From positions 49,592 to 113,591 of the forward strand of contig JADCGS010000022.1 of the NCBI GenBank assembly GCA_020248865.1: a DNA stretch of 64,000 nucleotides, written 5' to 3'. The number at the start of each line of letters is the position of its first letter. The stretch's first letter is position 1. The DNA comes from Burkholderiales bacterium. Its GTDB lineage: Bacteria; Pseudomonadota; Gammaproteobacteria; Burkholderiales; Burkholderiaceae_F. Position numbers and translations under genes: made by a program. Positions 17,461-27,446 of the stretch are shown one piece after another. The notes beneath the pieces were generated by a model. That model was given only the letters and a program-made list of their open reading frames with translations. It was not told the origin of the DNA and did not search any database.

Positions 17461-20334
17461 ATGACCTCACGCTTGACCCCGCTGCCGTTTGCCGCGCGTA
17501 CCTGCGCGCTTGCCTTGGCTGCCGCCCTGATGACCGGCTGCGCCACCCTCGAAGCGCCCGCCAGCGCGCCCGCTGCGCCCGCAGGTGCCACGCCAGTGCC
17601 GGCGGCGCCCGCCGCCGGCACAGCGCGCGCCGCGGCTGCGCCAGCCGTGCCAACGGCGCCTGCCGCGGCTGCCGCTACCCCGGCTGGCGGTGCCCGTCCC
17701 GCAGGTCCGCCCGCCGCAGCCGCTGCAACGGGCGCGCCGCCGGCCGCCGTCCGCCCCGGCGAGCCGGCGCCACTGCGGCCGTTCGCCGAAGTGATCAAGG
17801 ATGCAAAGGAAACCAAGGGCTTCTTGCCGGTCTGGCAAAAGGACGAGCGGGTCTGGCTCGAAATTCCCGAGAGCCTGGTGGGTACGCCCATGTTCTTCGG
17901 CAACTCGCTGGCCTCCGGCCTGGGCGAGCGCTTCTTTTGGCCCGGCCTGATGGGCGGCGAGCAGATCATCGTCTTCAGGCGGGTCGGCAACAACGTTCAG
18001 CTTGTAGCGCGCAACATGAAGGTGCGCGCGCCGGCCGGCACGCCGCTGGCGACCGCGGTTGCCGAGAGCTATTCGGACAGCCTGCTGGCGGCCGCGCCGG
18101 TGTTGTCAGCCAGTCATCCGGAGCGCAAGTCGTTTCTGGTCGATGCCGCTGCGCTGCTGGGCGGCGATCTGGTCGGCTCCCAGACCCTGCTGGAGACGAC
18201 CTACCGGCTGCCGTACGCGCTCGATCGCGCCAACTCCTTCGTCGAGCGCGCCCGCGCCACTGACGAAGGCACGTTCATCACGGTGCGCCAGCACTTCGCA
18301 ATCCCCAAGCTGCCGGCACCGCCGGCGGTGGCGCCGCCGCCGGGCACGCCAACCCCAACGACGCCAGCCGCACTGCCGGACGGTCGCAGCCTGTTCCTCA
18401 CGTTCACCCATACGCTGGCGCCGCTGCCCAAGGAGCCGATGCGTCCGCGCCCGGCCGACCAGCGCGTCGGCCACTTCACTACCGCGTTCTGGGACTTCGG
18501 CAATTCCACCAAGGGCGACGCGCGCACCCACTACGTGGAGCGCTGGCGGCTGGAGAAGAAGGACCCCGCTGCCGAGGTCTCGGAGCCCAAGCAGCCGATC
18601 CTGGTCTGGATGGACAAGAACATCCCCGAAGAGCATCGCGCCGCTGTGCGCGACGGCATTGTCGAGTGGAACAAGGCCTTCGAGCGGGCTGGCTTCCGCA
18701 ACGCGGTCGAGGTGCGCCAGCAGCCGGCCGATGCCGACTGGAGCACACTTGAAGGCACGCGCCACATTGCGGTGCGCTGGTTCGCGCTGCAAGGCCCCGG
18801 CGCCACTGCGGTCGGCCCCAGCCAGTCCGACCCGCGCACCGGCGAGATCCTGCGCGGCGCGGCCATCATTCCCGAAAACTGGGTGCGTCTGAGCAATGCG
18901 TTTCTGACCGACCAGCAGCCCAGACTGGCAGCCGGCGTCGGCGGGCTTGCGGGATTCAACGCCGCGCCGCCGTCGCTCGATGCGCTGCTGGGCCAGGACC
19001 AGTGTGTCTATGCATTCAACGCGCTCGAGCAGACCGCCTTTGCGCTCGAACTGCTGGCGGCGCGCGGCGACATCGCCCCCGGCTCGCCCGAGGCACGCAG
19101 GTTCGTCTACGGCTCGCTCAAGGACGTGGTGATGCACGAGGTGGGCCATGCGCTCGGCCTGCGCCACAACTTCCGCGCCTCCACCGGCATCAAGTTCGAG
19201 CAGTTGCGCGACGCTGCCTTCACCGCGCAGCGCGGCGTCTCCAACTCGGTGATGGACTACAACGCCCGCAACATACCGCTGGCCGGCGAGCAGGTTGCCG
19301 ACTACAACCAGACCACGCTGGGCCGCTACGACTACTGGGCGATCGAGTACGCGTACCGCGAGCTGCCGGCCGAGCAGGAGGCTGCCGAGCTGGCCCGGAT
19401 TGCGGCGCGCTCGGCCACCGATCCGGACCTTGCCTACGCGACTGACGAGGATGTCATCCCGCAGCTGGGCGGCGGCATCGATCCGCGCGTCAACCAGTTC
19501 GACCTGGGCGACGACCCCATTGCGTACTACAAGCGCAGCTTTGCGCTGGCGCGCGAGTTGTGGGCGCGCACGCAGAAACGTGAGCTGTCCGAGGGCGATA
19601 CCTACGCCGTCTATCGCCGCAATCTGCAGCGCGGTCTGGGGCAGTTCGGCGCGGCCGTCTCGCCGTTGTCCAAGTACGTGGGCGGCGTCTACACGTCACG
19701 TCAGCTTGCCGGCCCGCTTGCCCCCGTGCTGATGACGCCGGTGCCTGCCGCGCAGCAGCGCGAGGCCCTCGGCCTGCTGACGCGCGAGCTGTTCTCATCC
19801 GACAGCTTCCGCTTCGAACCGGCCTTCATGAGCCGGCTTGGCCTCGATCACCTGGAGCGCCTCGATCGCATCGACCGCAGCGCGCCCGGCAGCACCGACT
19901 TCAGCCTTGCCACCGCAGTGCTGACGTTGCAGCGTACCGCGCTCGATCAGTTGATGAGTGACACCGTTGCCGCGCGCCTGGCCGATGCCGAGACCAAGGT
20001 CGCCGATCGCCGCAGTCTGATGACGCTGGCCGAAGTCCAGGACCGTCTGCACGAGGCGATCTGGAGCGAGCTGAAGACCGGCCGCAACATCGACAGCCTG
20101 CGCCGCAACCTGCAGCGGGAGCATGCGCGTCGCCTGGCGGCCGGGCTGGTGCGGCCCGCCACGCCGGTGGCGGCCGACGTGCGCGCGGTCAACCGCCAGT
20201 CGGCCGTGCGTCTGCGCCGCGAACTGCAGCAGGCGATGGGCCGCGGCACCGATGCGATCACCCGTGCGCACCTGGCCGAGACGCTGGCGATGCTGGATGA
20301 GGCGCTGAAGGCGTCGCTGGTCAAGTCGCTTTGA
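17461..20334 (+). CDS. Zinc-dependent metalloprotease lipoprotein (DUF5117/DUF5118 type)
   Basis: About 957 residues. It starts with a lipoprotein signal (ALAAALMTGCATLEAP), then a ~70-residue Ala/Pro-rich linker (about residues 27-100). The body is that of the bacterial zinc metalloprotease family with DUF5118, DUF5117 and a DUF4953 catalytic domain. The metzincin-like site HEVGHALGLRHNFRAS begins near residue 559. The upstream open frame reaches 17290, but ATG 17461 gives a proper lipobox. It probably acts at the periplasmic face or cell surface. It is divergent from valS and has no obvious operon partner. Its substrate is unknown. Confidence 0.88.
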   Translation: MTSRLTPLPFAARTCALALAAALMTGCATLEAPASAPAAPAGATPVPAAPAAGTARAAAAPAVPTAPAAAAATPAGGARPAGPPAAAAATGAPPAAVRPGEPAPLRPFAEVIKDAKETKGFLPVWQKDERVWLEIPESLVGTPMFFGNSLASGLGERFFWPGLMGGEQIIVFRRVGNNVQLVARNMKVRAPAGTPLATAVAESYSDSLLAAAPVLSASHPERKSFLVDAAALLGGDLVGSQTLLETTYRLPYALDRANSFVERARATDEGTFITVRQHFAIPKLPAPPAVAPPPGTPTPTTPAALPDGRSLFLTFTHTLAPLPKEPMRPRPADQRVGHFTTAFWDFGNSTKGDARTHYVERWRLEKKDPAAEVSEPKQPILVWMDKNIPEEHRAAVRDGIVEWNKAFERAGFRNAVEVRQQPADADWSTLEGTRHIAVRWFALQGPGATAVGPSQSDPRTGEILRGAAIIPENWVRLSNAFLTDQQPRLAAGVGGLAGFNAAPPSLDALLGQDQCVYAFNALEQTAFALELLAARGDIAPGSPEARRFVYGSLKDVVMHEVGHALGLRHNFRASTGIKFEQLRDAAFTAQRGVSNSVMDYNARNIPLAGEQVADYNQTTLGRYDYWAIEYAYRELPAEQEAAELARIAARSATDPDLAYATDEDVIPQLGGGIDPRVNQFDLGDDPIAYYKRSFALARELWARTQKRELSEGDTYAVYRRNLQRGLGQFGAAVSPLSKYVGGVYTSRQLAGPLAPVLMTPVPAAQQREALGLLTRELFSSDSFRFEPAFMSRLGLDHLERLDRIDRSAPGSTDFSLATAVLTLQRTALDQLMSDTVAARLADAETKVADRRSLMTLAEVQDRLHEAIWSELKTGRNIDSLRRNLQREHARRLAAGLVRPATPVAADVRAVNRQSAVRLRRELQQAMGRGTDAITRAHLAETLAMLDEALKASLVKSL

Positions 20335-20960
20335 CGCGGATACTTCACCAGGGACGCTGGATTCGTGCGGATCGCTGCGCGGAACCTGCCCCGGCGAAGG
20401 CGGGGGCGCCGCGCAAACCCGCGCAGCCCTGGCCGACCCGCTGGGCTTTGGTCGACAGCAGGCTATCGCCGGCGCGTGCAGAGGCACGCTCGGCGATGCA
20501 ACGGGGCGAGCGGGCCAAACATTCAGGCGAGGGTGGGCGCGCTTGCGGGGCTGCTGCGCGGCCACTGCCAGCGTGCGTGCCCCGGACCACAAGGCTGCGC
20601 ACTCTTGCAGACCGATCGCTCCGGCCATATGGGTGACAGGACCCCGCGTGCGCCGTGTATTGCTCAGAGCCTGTGAAAAAGGCTACCGCGCGGCCCGATC
20701 TTGCGCCTGTGCTGCTCGCCGTACCACTCTGTACGGGTCCGCTGCTCGGCGTGACCTCGGGCCGCTCGCGAGGACTTCTTCACAGGCTCTCAGGCGCCGC
20801 GACGCGATCGTCGCGGCCCGCAGCGACTGCCCCGCGCACCTGGGTTCGTACGGGGGCGCCATCGGCTGTGCGTATCGCGACGCGGCAGCCAGGGCTACCG
20901 CTCGAGCTGGCCGCCGGTACTGCCCGGGCGCGGACCGTGCAGGAGGCGCGTCACCGTCGA
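20335..20960 (+). other. Gene-free region containing a palindromic element
   Basis: These 626 bases separate the metalloprotease gene from the end of the DUF2486-like gene on the other strand. No frame here shows family similarity or a start site. The notable content is the 125-bp hairpin element at 20666-20790, listed separately. The rest is GC-rich sequence without clear structure. Confidence 0.6.
20666..20790. repeat. 125-bp palindromic (MITE- or REP-like) element
   Basis: AGAGCCTGTGAAAAA at 20666-20680 is matched by its near-perfect reverse complement TTCTTCACAGGCTCT at 20776-20790. Inside, GCGGCCCGA near the left arm pairs with TCGGGCCGC on the right, and GCTGCTCGCCGTAC faces GTACGGGTCCGCTGCTC around a central loop. 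The whole unit could fold into a long imperfect hairpin in either DNA strand or in RNA. It encodes no protein. It resembles the dispersed palindromes or MITEs of Betaproteobacteria. Only one copy is seen in this window. Confidence 0.7.
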
Positions 20961-21482
20961 TCAGCGGCCACGCTTGCGCAGAGCGTCCAGGTGCGCCCTC
21001 ACGGCGCGCTCGATAATCTCGCGCAGACTGGCGGCGAGCGCAACGCGCGTCTCGATCGCCAGGCGGTCCAGCGCGGACTGGATCCCGGGTTGCATCTTCT
21101 CGCGCACGATGCTCTCCACGGTCTGCGGCAGAGACACCGACAGGTCGTGCAGTATCGCCTCGCGCAGCTCACGCTCGATCTGGTCCAACGCCAGCGCAGT
21201 GGGGGTAGCGGTGGGCACTGTGGATGCGCCGCGCCCCGCCCCCGCGACCGCAGCGGCGGAGGCGGGCATGTCCGGCGCTGCCGCCTGCAGCGCGCGAGGC
21301 GGCTGCTGCGGAGCTGCGGCGGGCGGCGCCGGTGGCTGCGCTGGGTATGCTGCCGGCACGCCCCGTGGCGGCAGAGTGAAGTCGAGGTCCAGCGGCGGCA
21401 GCGTCAACCGCTCCGTCAGTACCGGGATCGTCGGGTCGTCAAACTCCGATGCGGAGCGAACCGGGCGATCGTTCGTCGGCAT
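20961..21482 (-). CDS. DUF2486-like protein
   Basis: A 173-residue protein. The N-terminus contains DDPTIPVLTERLTLP, resembling the IPVLTE opening of the Burkholderiales DUF2486 family. The middle is a Pro/Ala-rich disordered stretch (about 38-95). The C-terminal ~75 residues are amphipathic helices (LDQIERELREAILHDLSVSLPQTVESIVREKM). No catalytic motif is visible. It lies 21 bases downstream of holC in the same orientation, the usual place for this family. Function unknown. Confidence 0.75.
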   Translation of the reverse strand: MPTNDRPVRSASEFDDPTIPVLTERLTLPPLDLDFTLPPRGVPAAYPAQPPAPPAAAPQQPPRALQAAAPDMPASAAAVAGAGRGASTVPTATPTALALDQIERELREAILHDLSVSLPQTVESIVREKMQPGIQSALDRLAIETRVALAASLREIIERAVRAHLDALRKRGR

Positions 21483-21503
21483 GATGGATCCTGAATCGCC
21501 AGG

Positions 21504-21932
21504 CTACTCGCCGGCCACGTCGTGCAGGGTCGGCACCAGCCCCGCTGTGCGGTAGCGCTTGACGCGCCCGCGCGCGGCAACGCGGTCGCCATCGTCCCGC
21601 GACACCACCTCGACCACGCGCTCGAAGCCGGCAAACCAGCGGTCGAACTCCGGTGGCGCCTCGTCATCGAGGTTCAGCAGCACGTCGCGCGCCGCTCCGC
21701 CCGGCGTCAGGCTCAGCACGACCGGCGTGCTGCCCGCCAGCGGCGAGTCCGCATAGACGTGCGGCAGGAAGTCGAGCGCGGAGAAGGTCCACAACGCCGT
21801 ATCGAAGCGCGCCAGCCGGTCGGCATCTCGCGCATAGGCCAGCACGCTCTTGCCGCCGGCGCGCGCCTTGCGGACGACCCGGCAAGCATAGTGGAGCCGA
21901 TGCTCGACGTTGAAGAAAAAATCTATGCGCAT
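21504..21932 (-). CDS. holC: DNA polymerase III subunit chi
   Basis: A 142-residue chi subunit of the DNA polymerase III clamp-loader complex, which binds psi and the tail of single-strand-binding protein. Recognisable features are the opening strand MRIDFFFNVEHRLHYACRVVRKA, DRLARFDTALWTFSALDFLPHV (the conserved LW.F....F.PH block), and TPVVLSLTPGG. The length is typical. It lies 36 bases downstream of pepA in the same orientation, the conserved pepA-holC pairing of proteobacteria, and probably shares its transcript. Confidence 0.92.
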   Translation of the reverse strand: MRIDFFFNVEHRLHYACRVVRKARAGGKSVLAYARDADRLARFDTALWTFSALDFLPHVYADSPLAGSTPVVLSLTPGGAARDVLLNLDDEAPPEFDRWFAGFERVVEVVSRDDGDRVAARGRVKRYRTAGLVPTLHDVAGE

Positions 21933-21968
21933 CTGGGTCGGAGCCCGGTCCTCGGATGCCGCGTCCCG

Positions 21969-23462
21969 TTACTGCGCCCGCCCCATCAGAAAGTGGGTGA
22001 GCAACGGCACCGGGCGGCCGGTGGCGCCCTTGGCCGCGCCCCCTTTCCAGGCCGTACCGGCGATGTCCAGGTGCGCCCAGCGGTACGCCTTGGCAAAGCG
22101 CGCCAGGAAGCAGGCGGCCACCACCGCGCCCGCCTTGCCGGGCGCGCCGATGTTGGCCATGTCGGCGAAGTTGGACTTCAGCTGGTCCTGGTAGGCGTCT
22201 TCGACCGGCAGGCGCCAGGCCGCATCGAGCGCGCTGCGCGATGCGGCCAGCAGTTCGTCGGCCAGCTCGTCGTCCGGCGAGAACAGCCCGGAGTTGACCT
22301 CGCCCAGCGCCACCACGCAGGCGCCGGTCAGGGTCGCGATGTCGACCACCGCCGCCGGTTTGAAGCGCTCGGCGTAGGTCAGGGCGTCGCACAGAATGAG
22401 GCGGCCTTCGGCGTCGGTGTTGAGCACCTCGATCGTCTGGCCCGACATCGAGGTGAAGATGTCGCCCGGCTTGCTGGCGCTGCCCGAGGGCATGTTCTCG
22501 CAGGCTGCCACGATGCCCACCACGTTGACCGGCAGCTTCATCTCGGCCACCGCGCGCAGCGTGCCGAACACGCTGGCGGCCCCGCACATGTCGAACTTCA
22601 TCTCGTCCATCGCCGCGCCCGGCTTCAGCGAGATGCCGCCGGTGTCGAAGGTGATGCCCTTGCCCACCAGCGCCACCGGTGCTGCGCCCTTGGCGCCGCC
22701 CCGGTATTGCATGACGATCAGCCGCGGCGGCTGGGCCGAGCCCTGCGTGACCGAGACGAACGAGCCCATGCCGAGCTTCTCGATGCCCTTGCGGTCGAAG
22801 ACCTCGACGGCCAGCTTCAGCTCCTTGCCCATCCTGGTGGCCAGCTCGCCCAGATAGGTCGGCGTGCACACGTTGCCCGGCAGGTTGCCGAGCCGCTTGG
22901 CCAGGTCGATGCCATTGGCCAGCGCCACGCCCTGGCGCAGCCCGAGATCGACGCCAGCGTCCTTGCCGGTGGTCAGCAGGATCACGGTGCCCGGCGCTGT
23001 CGGCGCATCATCCTTGCGGCTCTTCAGCTCGTCGGTGCGGAACACCACTTCGCGCGCGGTCGTGACCACGCGGCGCGCCAGCGCCTGCGCGCCGGGCTGC
23101 TTCGCCTTGGCGCTGCCGGTCCACTCCAGCGCGGCCAGCGCGAGCTGGCGCACTGCCGCGCCGGCGCCCTTGATCGCGTTGCGAGCGGCCTCGACGAAGG
23201 CGCGTTCGTCGAGCTCGGCGCGATTGCCCAGCCCCACCACCAGCACCCGCGGCGCGGCCACGCCGGCCAGGTGCCGCAGCAGCGTGGTCGCGCCTTTTTT
23301 GCCGCCGGCGTCGCCGCTCTTCAGCGCCGCGCGCAGCGCGCCCTTGGCGGCGACGTCGATCGCACGGGCTGCTGGCGTCAGTTCGCCGTCCGCATAGACG
23401 CCCACGGCCACGCAGTCGGCCTTGATCTCGGTGGCCGCTGCGGCCTTCGTGATAACTTCCAT
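21969..23462 (-). CDS. pepA: Leucyl aminopeptidase (M17, cytosol aminopeptidase)
   Basis: A 497-residue M17 aminopeptidase that removes N-terminal residues from peptides using two metal ions. The catalytic C-terminal domain shows [26 protein letters not shown] and the signature NTDAEGRL. The N-terminal macro-like domain is normal. In E. coli the orthologue is also a DNA-binding protein involved in dimer resolution and carAB regulation; this is not evident here. I chose the ATG at 23462 ([14 protein letters not shown]); the open frame upstream is a shadow. It is divergent from lptF, a common arrangement. Confidence 0.94.
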   Translation of the reverse strand: MEVITKAAAATEIKADCVAVGVYADGELTPAARAIDVAAKGALRAALKSGDAGGKKGATTLLRHLAGVAAPRVLVVGLGNRAELDERAFVEAARNAIKGAGAAVRQLALAALEWTGSAKAKQPGAQALARRVVTTAREVVFRTDELKSRKDDAPTAPGTVILLTTGKDAGVDLGLRQGVALANGIDLAKRLGNLPGNVCTPTYLGELATRMGKELKLAVEVFDRKGIEKLGMGSFVSVTQGSAQPPRLIVMQYRGGAKGAAPVALVGKGITFDTGGISLKPGAAMDEMKFDMCGAASVFGTLRAVAEMKLPVNVVGIVAACENMPSGSASKPGDIFTSMSGQTIEVLNTDAEGRLILCDALTYAERFKPAAVVDIATLTGACVVALGEVNSGLFSPDDELADELLAASRSALDAAWRLPVEDAYQDQLKSNFADMANIGAPGKAGAVVAACFLARFAKAYRWAHLDIAGTAWKGGAAKGATGRPVPLLTHFLMGRAQ

Positions 23463-23724
23463 TGCGTTCTGGTCCCTTCCTGCCTCTGGCAGCGCGTGCC
23501 TGGCTGCTGGTGAAATCGCTCTTGAACCTTTGCCGCGACTGCCGTCTCGTCCGCCTTGCTGTCGGCCCTGGAGGTCGGGCCGCGGCTGCCGACGGGCGGG
23601 CAGGTCGTTCAAGCAGGGCCGCAGGCGGTGCGCGTCTGCGTCTTGCCGGCGTGGCGGCGGGCGCGCAGTATAGCCAGCGCGCTGCTGGCGGCGGCTGCGC
23701 CGCGCGCGCCAGCAGGGCCGGTCG

Positions 23725-24873
23725 ATGATCTTCCGGCGCGCCATCGTCAGCGAGCTGTCGAGCAATGCCGGCGCGGTCTTCACCGTGCTGTTCACGATCG
23801 TCTTCTCGGTCACGCTGGTGCGCATCCTGGGCGAGGCGGCCGGCGGCAAGGTCGACAACCAGGCGGTGTTCGCCATCATGGCGCTGTCGGCGCTGACCTC
23901 GCTGCCGCTGCTGCTGTCCCTGACCCTGTTCATCGCCGTCCTGATCACGCTGTCGCGTGCCTACCGCGACTCCGAGATGGTGGTCTGGTTCGCCAGCGGC
24001 CAGAGCCTGACGGCCTGGCTGCGGCCGGTGCTGCGCTTCGCCCTGCCCGGCGTGCTGCTGGTGGCGGTGCTGTCGACGGTGGTGACACCCTGGGCCAACA
24101 GCCAGATCACCGAGAGCCGGCAGCGCTTCGCCCAGCGCGACGACGTGAGCCGAGTGGCGCCCGGCCGCTTCATCGAGTCGGGCAAGGCCGAGCGCGTGTT
24201 CTTCGTCGAGAACGTCGACCTGGAAGGCAGCACGGTGCGCAACGTGTTCGTCAGCACGCGCCAGCAGGGCCGCGAAGGCGTGATCGTCGCCGCGGCCGGT
24301 GCGATCGAGACGCATGAAAGCGGCGAGCGCTTCCTGGTGCTGTCTCAGGGCCGGCGCTACGAGGGTGTGCCGGGCGAGGCGGAGTACCGGATGGTCGAGT
24401 TCGAGCGCTACGCCATCCGCATCGAGGCGCGGCCCGATGCGCCGCTGGAGGAGCGGCGGGCGCGCAACAAGACGCTGCCGGAACTGCTGGCCGCGCCTTC
24501 GCCCTGGCATGAGGCCGAGCTGCTGTGGCGGATCGGCATGCCGCTGGTGGCGCTGCTGCTGTCGCTGCTGGCCATCCCGCTGTCCCATACCAACCCGCGG
24601 CTCGGGCGCTCGGCCAATCTCATCATCGCGGTGCTGGTGTTCCTGCTCTACCTGACGGCGATCCAGGTGCTGCAGGGCTACGTGCAACTGCAGCGGCTGT
24701 CCTTCGCGGTGGCGGTGTGGGCGCCGCACGCAGCAGTGCTCGCGCTGCTGGTGTTCCTGTATCTGCGGCGCGTGTACATGCTGGGATGGATCCCGCGGCG
24801 CTGGACTCGCGGCTTGCGGCGCCTGCTGGCAGGCCGTCCGGCGGCTGCCGCAGCGTGGGGGCGCAAGCCATGA
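23725..24873 (+). CDS. lptF: LPS export ABC transporter permease LptF
   Basis: A 382-residue inner-membrane permease of the LptB2FG complex that extracts lipopolysaccharide from the inner membrane and passes it to the Lpt bridge. It has six membrane helices in two groups of three (about residues 15-125 and 270-360) around a periplasmic beta-jellyroll domain. Landmarks are [13 protein letters not shown] at the start and [20 protein letters not shown] near the end. The ATG overlaps nothing upstream, and 262 bases separate it from the divergent pepA. Its stop overlaps the lptG start (ATGA). Confidence 0.93.
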   Translation: MIFRRAIVSELSSNAGAVFTVLFTIVFSVTLVRILGEAAGGKVDNQAVFAIMALSALTSLPLLLSLTLFIAVLITLSRAYRDSEMVVWFASGQSLTAWLRPVLRFALPGVLLVAVLSTVVTPWANSQITESRQRFAQRDDVSRVAPGRFIESGKAERVFFVENVDLEGSTVRNVFVSTRQQGREGVIVAAAGAIETHESGERFLVLSQGRRYEGVPGEAEYRMVEFERYAIRIEARPDAPLEERRARNKTLPELLAAPSPWHEAELLWRIGMPLVALLLSLLAIPLSHTNPRLGRSANLIIAVLVFLLYLTAIQVLQGYVQLQRLSFAVAVWAPHAAVLALLVFLYLRRVYMLGWIPRRWTRGLRRLLAGRPAAAAAWGRKP

Positions 24874-26018
24874 ACACCCTGCCGCGCTACCTGCGCCGCG
24901 AAATCGGCGTGGCCACGCTGTTCGTGCTGTTTGCGCTGCTGGCCATCTTCACCTTCTTCGACCTGGTGGGCGAGCTCGAGAGCGTGGGGGCCGGCGGGTA
25001 CACCCTGCGCGCGGCCTTCTTCTCGGTGGGCCTGTCGCTGCCCTCGCGCATGGTCGAACTGATGCCGATCGCGGCGCTGATCGGCACCATCTATGCGCTG
25101 TCGAAGCTGGCGGCCAGCAGCGAGTTCACGATCATGCGCGTGTCGGGCATGAGTACGGTTCGCCTCGCAGGCTGGGTGGCGAAGACCGGCCTGCTGCTGG
25201 TGGCGGCCACTTATCTGCTAAGCGAGGTGATCGCGCCGCCGGCGGAGCGGCTGGCCCAGCAGGTCAAGCTGCAGGCCACCGGCCGAGCGCTGGCGCAGGA
25301 GTTTCGCTCGGGGGTCTGGGCGCGCGACGTGGTCAGGGGCGCCGACGGTACCGTGGAGAGCCTGCGCTTCGTCAACGTACGCGAGTTGCGGCCCGACGCC
25401 ACCGCGCTGGCCTGGCGCATCTTCGAGTTCGACAGCCAGTTTCGCCTGCGCTCGATGCTGGTGGCTGAGCGCGGCAGCTTCGTGCCGGCGGCAGACGGCG
25501 AGTCGCCGCGGTGGCGCCTGACGGGTGTGGTCGAGACGCGGCTGCCGGTAGTGGACCCTGCCAACACGGCGCCGGAAGCGGCTGCGACCCAGGTGCTGCG
25601 TGAGCCGGAGCGCGCCTGGGCCACGGAACTGACGCCGGAGATCTTCGGCGTGCTGCTGGTGCGGCCCGAGCGCATGGGAATCGTGGCGCTGGCGCAGTAC
25701 GTGCGCCACCTGTCCGATAACCGGCAGCGCAGCGACCGCTACGAGATTGCGCTGTGGAACAAGCTCATTTACCCGCTCGCGGTACTGGTCATGATGGCGC
25801 TGGCCCTGCCGTTTGCCTATCTGCACGTGCGCCAGGGCGGCGTGTCGCTGAAGATCTTCTCCGGCGTGATGCTCGGCGTGCTCTTTTACATGCTGAACAA
25901 GCTGTTCGGCCACCTCGGCCTGCTCAACACCTGGCCTCCCGTGTTGGTGGCGGTCATGCCGAGCCTGCTCGTGTTGTCGGTGGCCCTGGCTGCGCTGTAC
26001 TGGATCGAGCGGCGCTGA
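24870..26018 (+). CDS. lptG: LPS export ABC transporter permease LptG
   Basis: A 382-residue partner of LptF with the same six-helix plus jellyroll layout. Diagnostic segments are the start [52 protein letters not shown] (the coupling-helix region that contacts LptB), and LWNKLIYPLAVLVMMALALPFAY. It starts inside the lptF stop, so the two are translationally coupled. It faces the TerC gene convergently, with a hairpin directly after its stop codon. Confidence 0.94.
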   Translation: MNTLPRYLRREIGVATLFVLFALLAIFTFFDLVGELESVGAGGYTLRAAFFSVGLSLPSRMVELMPIAALIGTIYALSKLAASSEFTIMRVSGMSTVRLAGWVAKTGLLLVAATYLLSEVIAPPAERLAQQVKLQATGRALAQEFRSGVWARDVVRGADGTVESLRFVNVRELRPDATALAWRIFEFDSQFRLRSMLVAERGSFVPAADGESPRWRLTGVVETRLPVVDPANTAPEAAATQVLREPERAWATELTPEIFGVLLVRPERMGIVALAQYVRHLSDNRQRSDRYEIALWNKLIYPLAVLVMMALALPFAYLHVRQGGVSLKIFSGVMLGVLFYMLNKLFGHLGLLNTWPPVLVAVMPSLLVLSVALAALYWIERR

Positions 26019-26067
26019 GGCTTTGCGACTACGCGACGGCGGCGCCCGCGCGGGGGCACGCAAAGCC
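26019..26067 (+). terminator. Hairpin directly after lptG
   Basis: GGCTTTGCG at 26019-26027 pairs with CGCAAAGCC at 26059-26067, and a further GC-rich inner stem lies between them. It begins one base after the lptG stop. There is no T-run, so it may be a weak bidirectional terminator or mRNA-end stabiliser between the convergent lptG and TerC genes. Confidence 0.45.
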
Positions 26068-26160
26068 TCGGAAACGGCAGCCTCGGCTCCGGGCGGTCGG
26101 CCCGATCGAGCGCTGCGGGTGCATGCGACTGCGCAGCAGTCCAGTACACCCTCCGCAAAC

Positions 26161-27180
26161 TCAATGCGCCTCGCCGCTGTCCTTCTTCGCCGGGAACGGA
26201 TAGGCGCCCCCAGCCGACTCGCCCTTTTTCGGCGGGATCCTGAGGCTCAGGATCATCGTTGCGGCCAGCACGGTGACCGTGAAGCCGAGCGACCAGGCCA
26301 CCGGGATCTTGTAGATGTCGATCAACAGCATCTTGGTGCCGATGAACACCAGCACGATCGCCAGGCCGTAGGACAGCAGGTGGAAGCGCTCGTGCATGTT
26401 GGCGAGCAGGAAGTACATCGCGCGCAGGCCCAGGATCGCGAACACATTGGACGTGAGCACGATGAACGGGTCGGTGGTGATGGCGAAGATGGCCGGGATC
26501 GAGTCGACCGCGAACACGATGTCGACGATGCCGATCAGCAGGATCACCACGAACAGCGGCGTGGCGACCTTGACGCCGTTTTCCATGGTGAAGAACTTCT
26601 CGCCGTCGTAGCGATCGGTCACCTTCATGTGCTTGCGGATCCACTTCAGCGCCGGGTTGGCCTCGAGATCTGGCTCCTGCCCGGCGGCCCACCACATCTT
26701 CACGCCAGTGAACACCAGGAACGCGCCGAACACGTAGAGGATCCAGTGGAACTGCGCGATCAGCCAGGCGCCGATCAGGATCATGACGGCGCGCAGCACC
26801 AGCGCGCCGAGGATGCCGATCATCAGCACGCGCTTCTGGAACTCGGCCGGCACCGCGAAGTACGTGAACACCATCAGGAACACGAAGATGTTGTCCACCG
26901 CCAGCGCCTTCTCGACCAGGTAGCCGGTGACGAATTCCAGCGCCTTGGTGTTGGCCACCGCGCGCGCTGCCGCGTCGCTGCCCGAGCCGCCGAGGTACCA
27001 CCAGAGCCAGCCGACGAACACGAACGACACTGCCACCCAGATGAGCGACCAGATGCCAGCCTCCTTCATGGAGACCTTGTGCGCGCCCTGCTTGCTCATC
27101 GCGAAGAAGTCGATGAGCAGGGCCACGAAGACGAACGCCACGAACAGCGACCACATCAGCGGGGTGCCGATGGACATCAT
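26161..27180 (-). CDS. TerC family integral membrane protein (Alx-like)
   Basis: A 339-residue polytopic membrane protein of the TerC/Alx family, with about nine hydrophobic helices. Conserved acidic residues lie in membrane segments (KALAVDNIFVFLMVF; VVILLIGIVDIVFAVDSIPAIFAITTDPFIVLTSN). E. coli Alx is a manganese exporter. An AGAAAGG site precedes the paired ATGs at 27180/27177, and I chose the first. Upstream sequence fits a yybP-ykoY manganese riboswitch, which supports a role in Mn2+ efflux or alkaline response over tellurite resistance. Confidence 0.92.
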   Translation of the reverse strand: MMSIGTPLMWSLFVAFVFVALLIDFFAMSKQGAHKVSMKEAGIWSLIWVAVSFVFVGWLWWYLGGSGSDAAARAVANTKALEFVTGYLVEKALAVDNIFVFLMVFTYFAVPAEFQKRVLMIGILGALVLRAVMILIGAWLIAQFHWILYVFGAFLVFTGVKMWWAAGQEPDLEANPALKWIRKHMKVTDRYDGEKFFTMENGVKVATPLFVVILLIGIVDIVFAVDSIPAIFAITTDPFIVLTSNVFAILGLRAMYFLLANMHERFHLLSYGLAIVLVFIGTKMLLIDIYKIPVAWSLGFTVTVLAATMILSLRIPPKKGESAGGAYPFPAKKDSGEAH

Positions 27181-27275
27181 GAGAAAACGCCTTTCTCTAC
27201 AGCGGCCGGCGCAAGCCGCGGGAGCAGGGGAGTTGCCCGTCCGGTCCACCATCCCGCGCGCGGACTGCGGGACGA

Positions 27276-27375
27276 GATGCCGGGCCGTCGTTCAAGCGCC
27301 ACACCGAACGGCGGCCCGTGCTGACGGCAGCGTGATCGTCGGACGCGTCACGACTGCCTTGGATAACTCCCCATC
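27276..27375 (-). promoter_or_regulatory. Probable yybP-ykoY manganese riboswitch of the TerC gene
   Basis: Read on the minus strand, GATGGGGAGTTATCC (27375-27361) opens the element. It is followed by a perfect hairpin GGCAG-CGTGA / TCACG-CTGCC, then GTCAGCACGG, the counterpart of the consensus GUCAACAUAC. A second hairpin GGGCCG / CGGCCC follows, and CATC (27279-27276) closes the P1 stem against GATG. The GGGGAGU loop, helix, GUCA loop order is that of the yybP-ykoY class, which regulates TerC/Alx and Mn exporters. About 95 bases separate it from the start codon. Confidence 0.65.
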
Positions 27376-27446
27376 GACGGCGCGCGAGTTTAGTGGAGAC
27401 GTCGCTGCGCGCCAGCGTCAACACGGTGCCCTAGACAAAAAAGACG

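Noticed and set aside
14300..17464. 1054-codon plus-strand open frame over valS
   Set aside because: It is the reverse-complement shadow of valS: rich in His, Arg, Gln and Val, without any domain, as expected opposite GC-rich codons.
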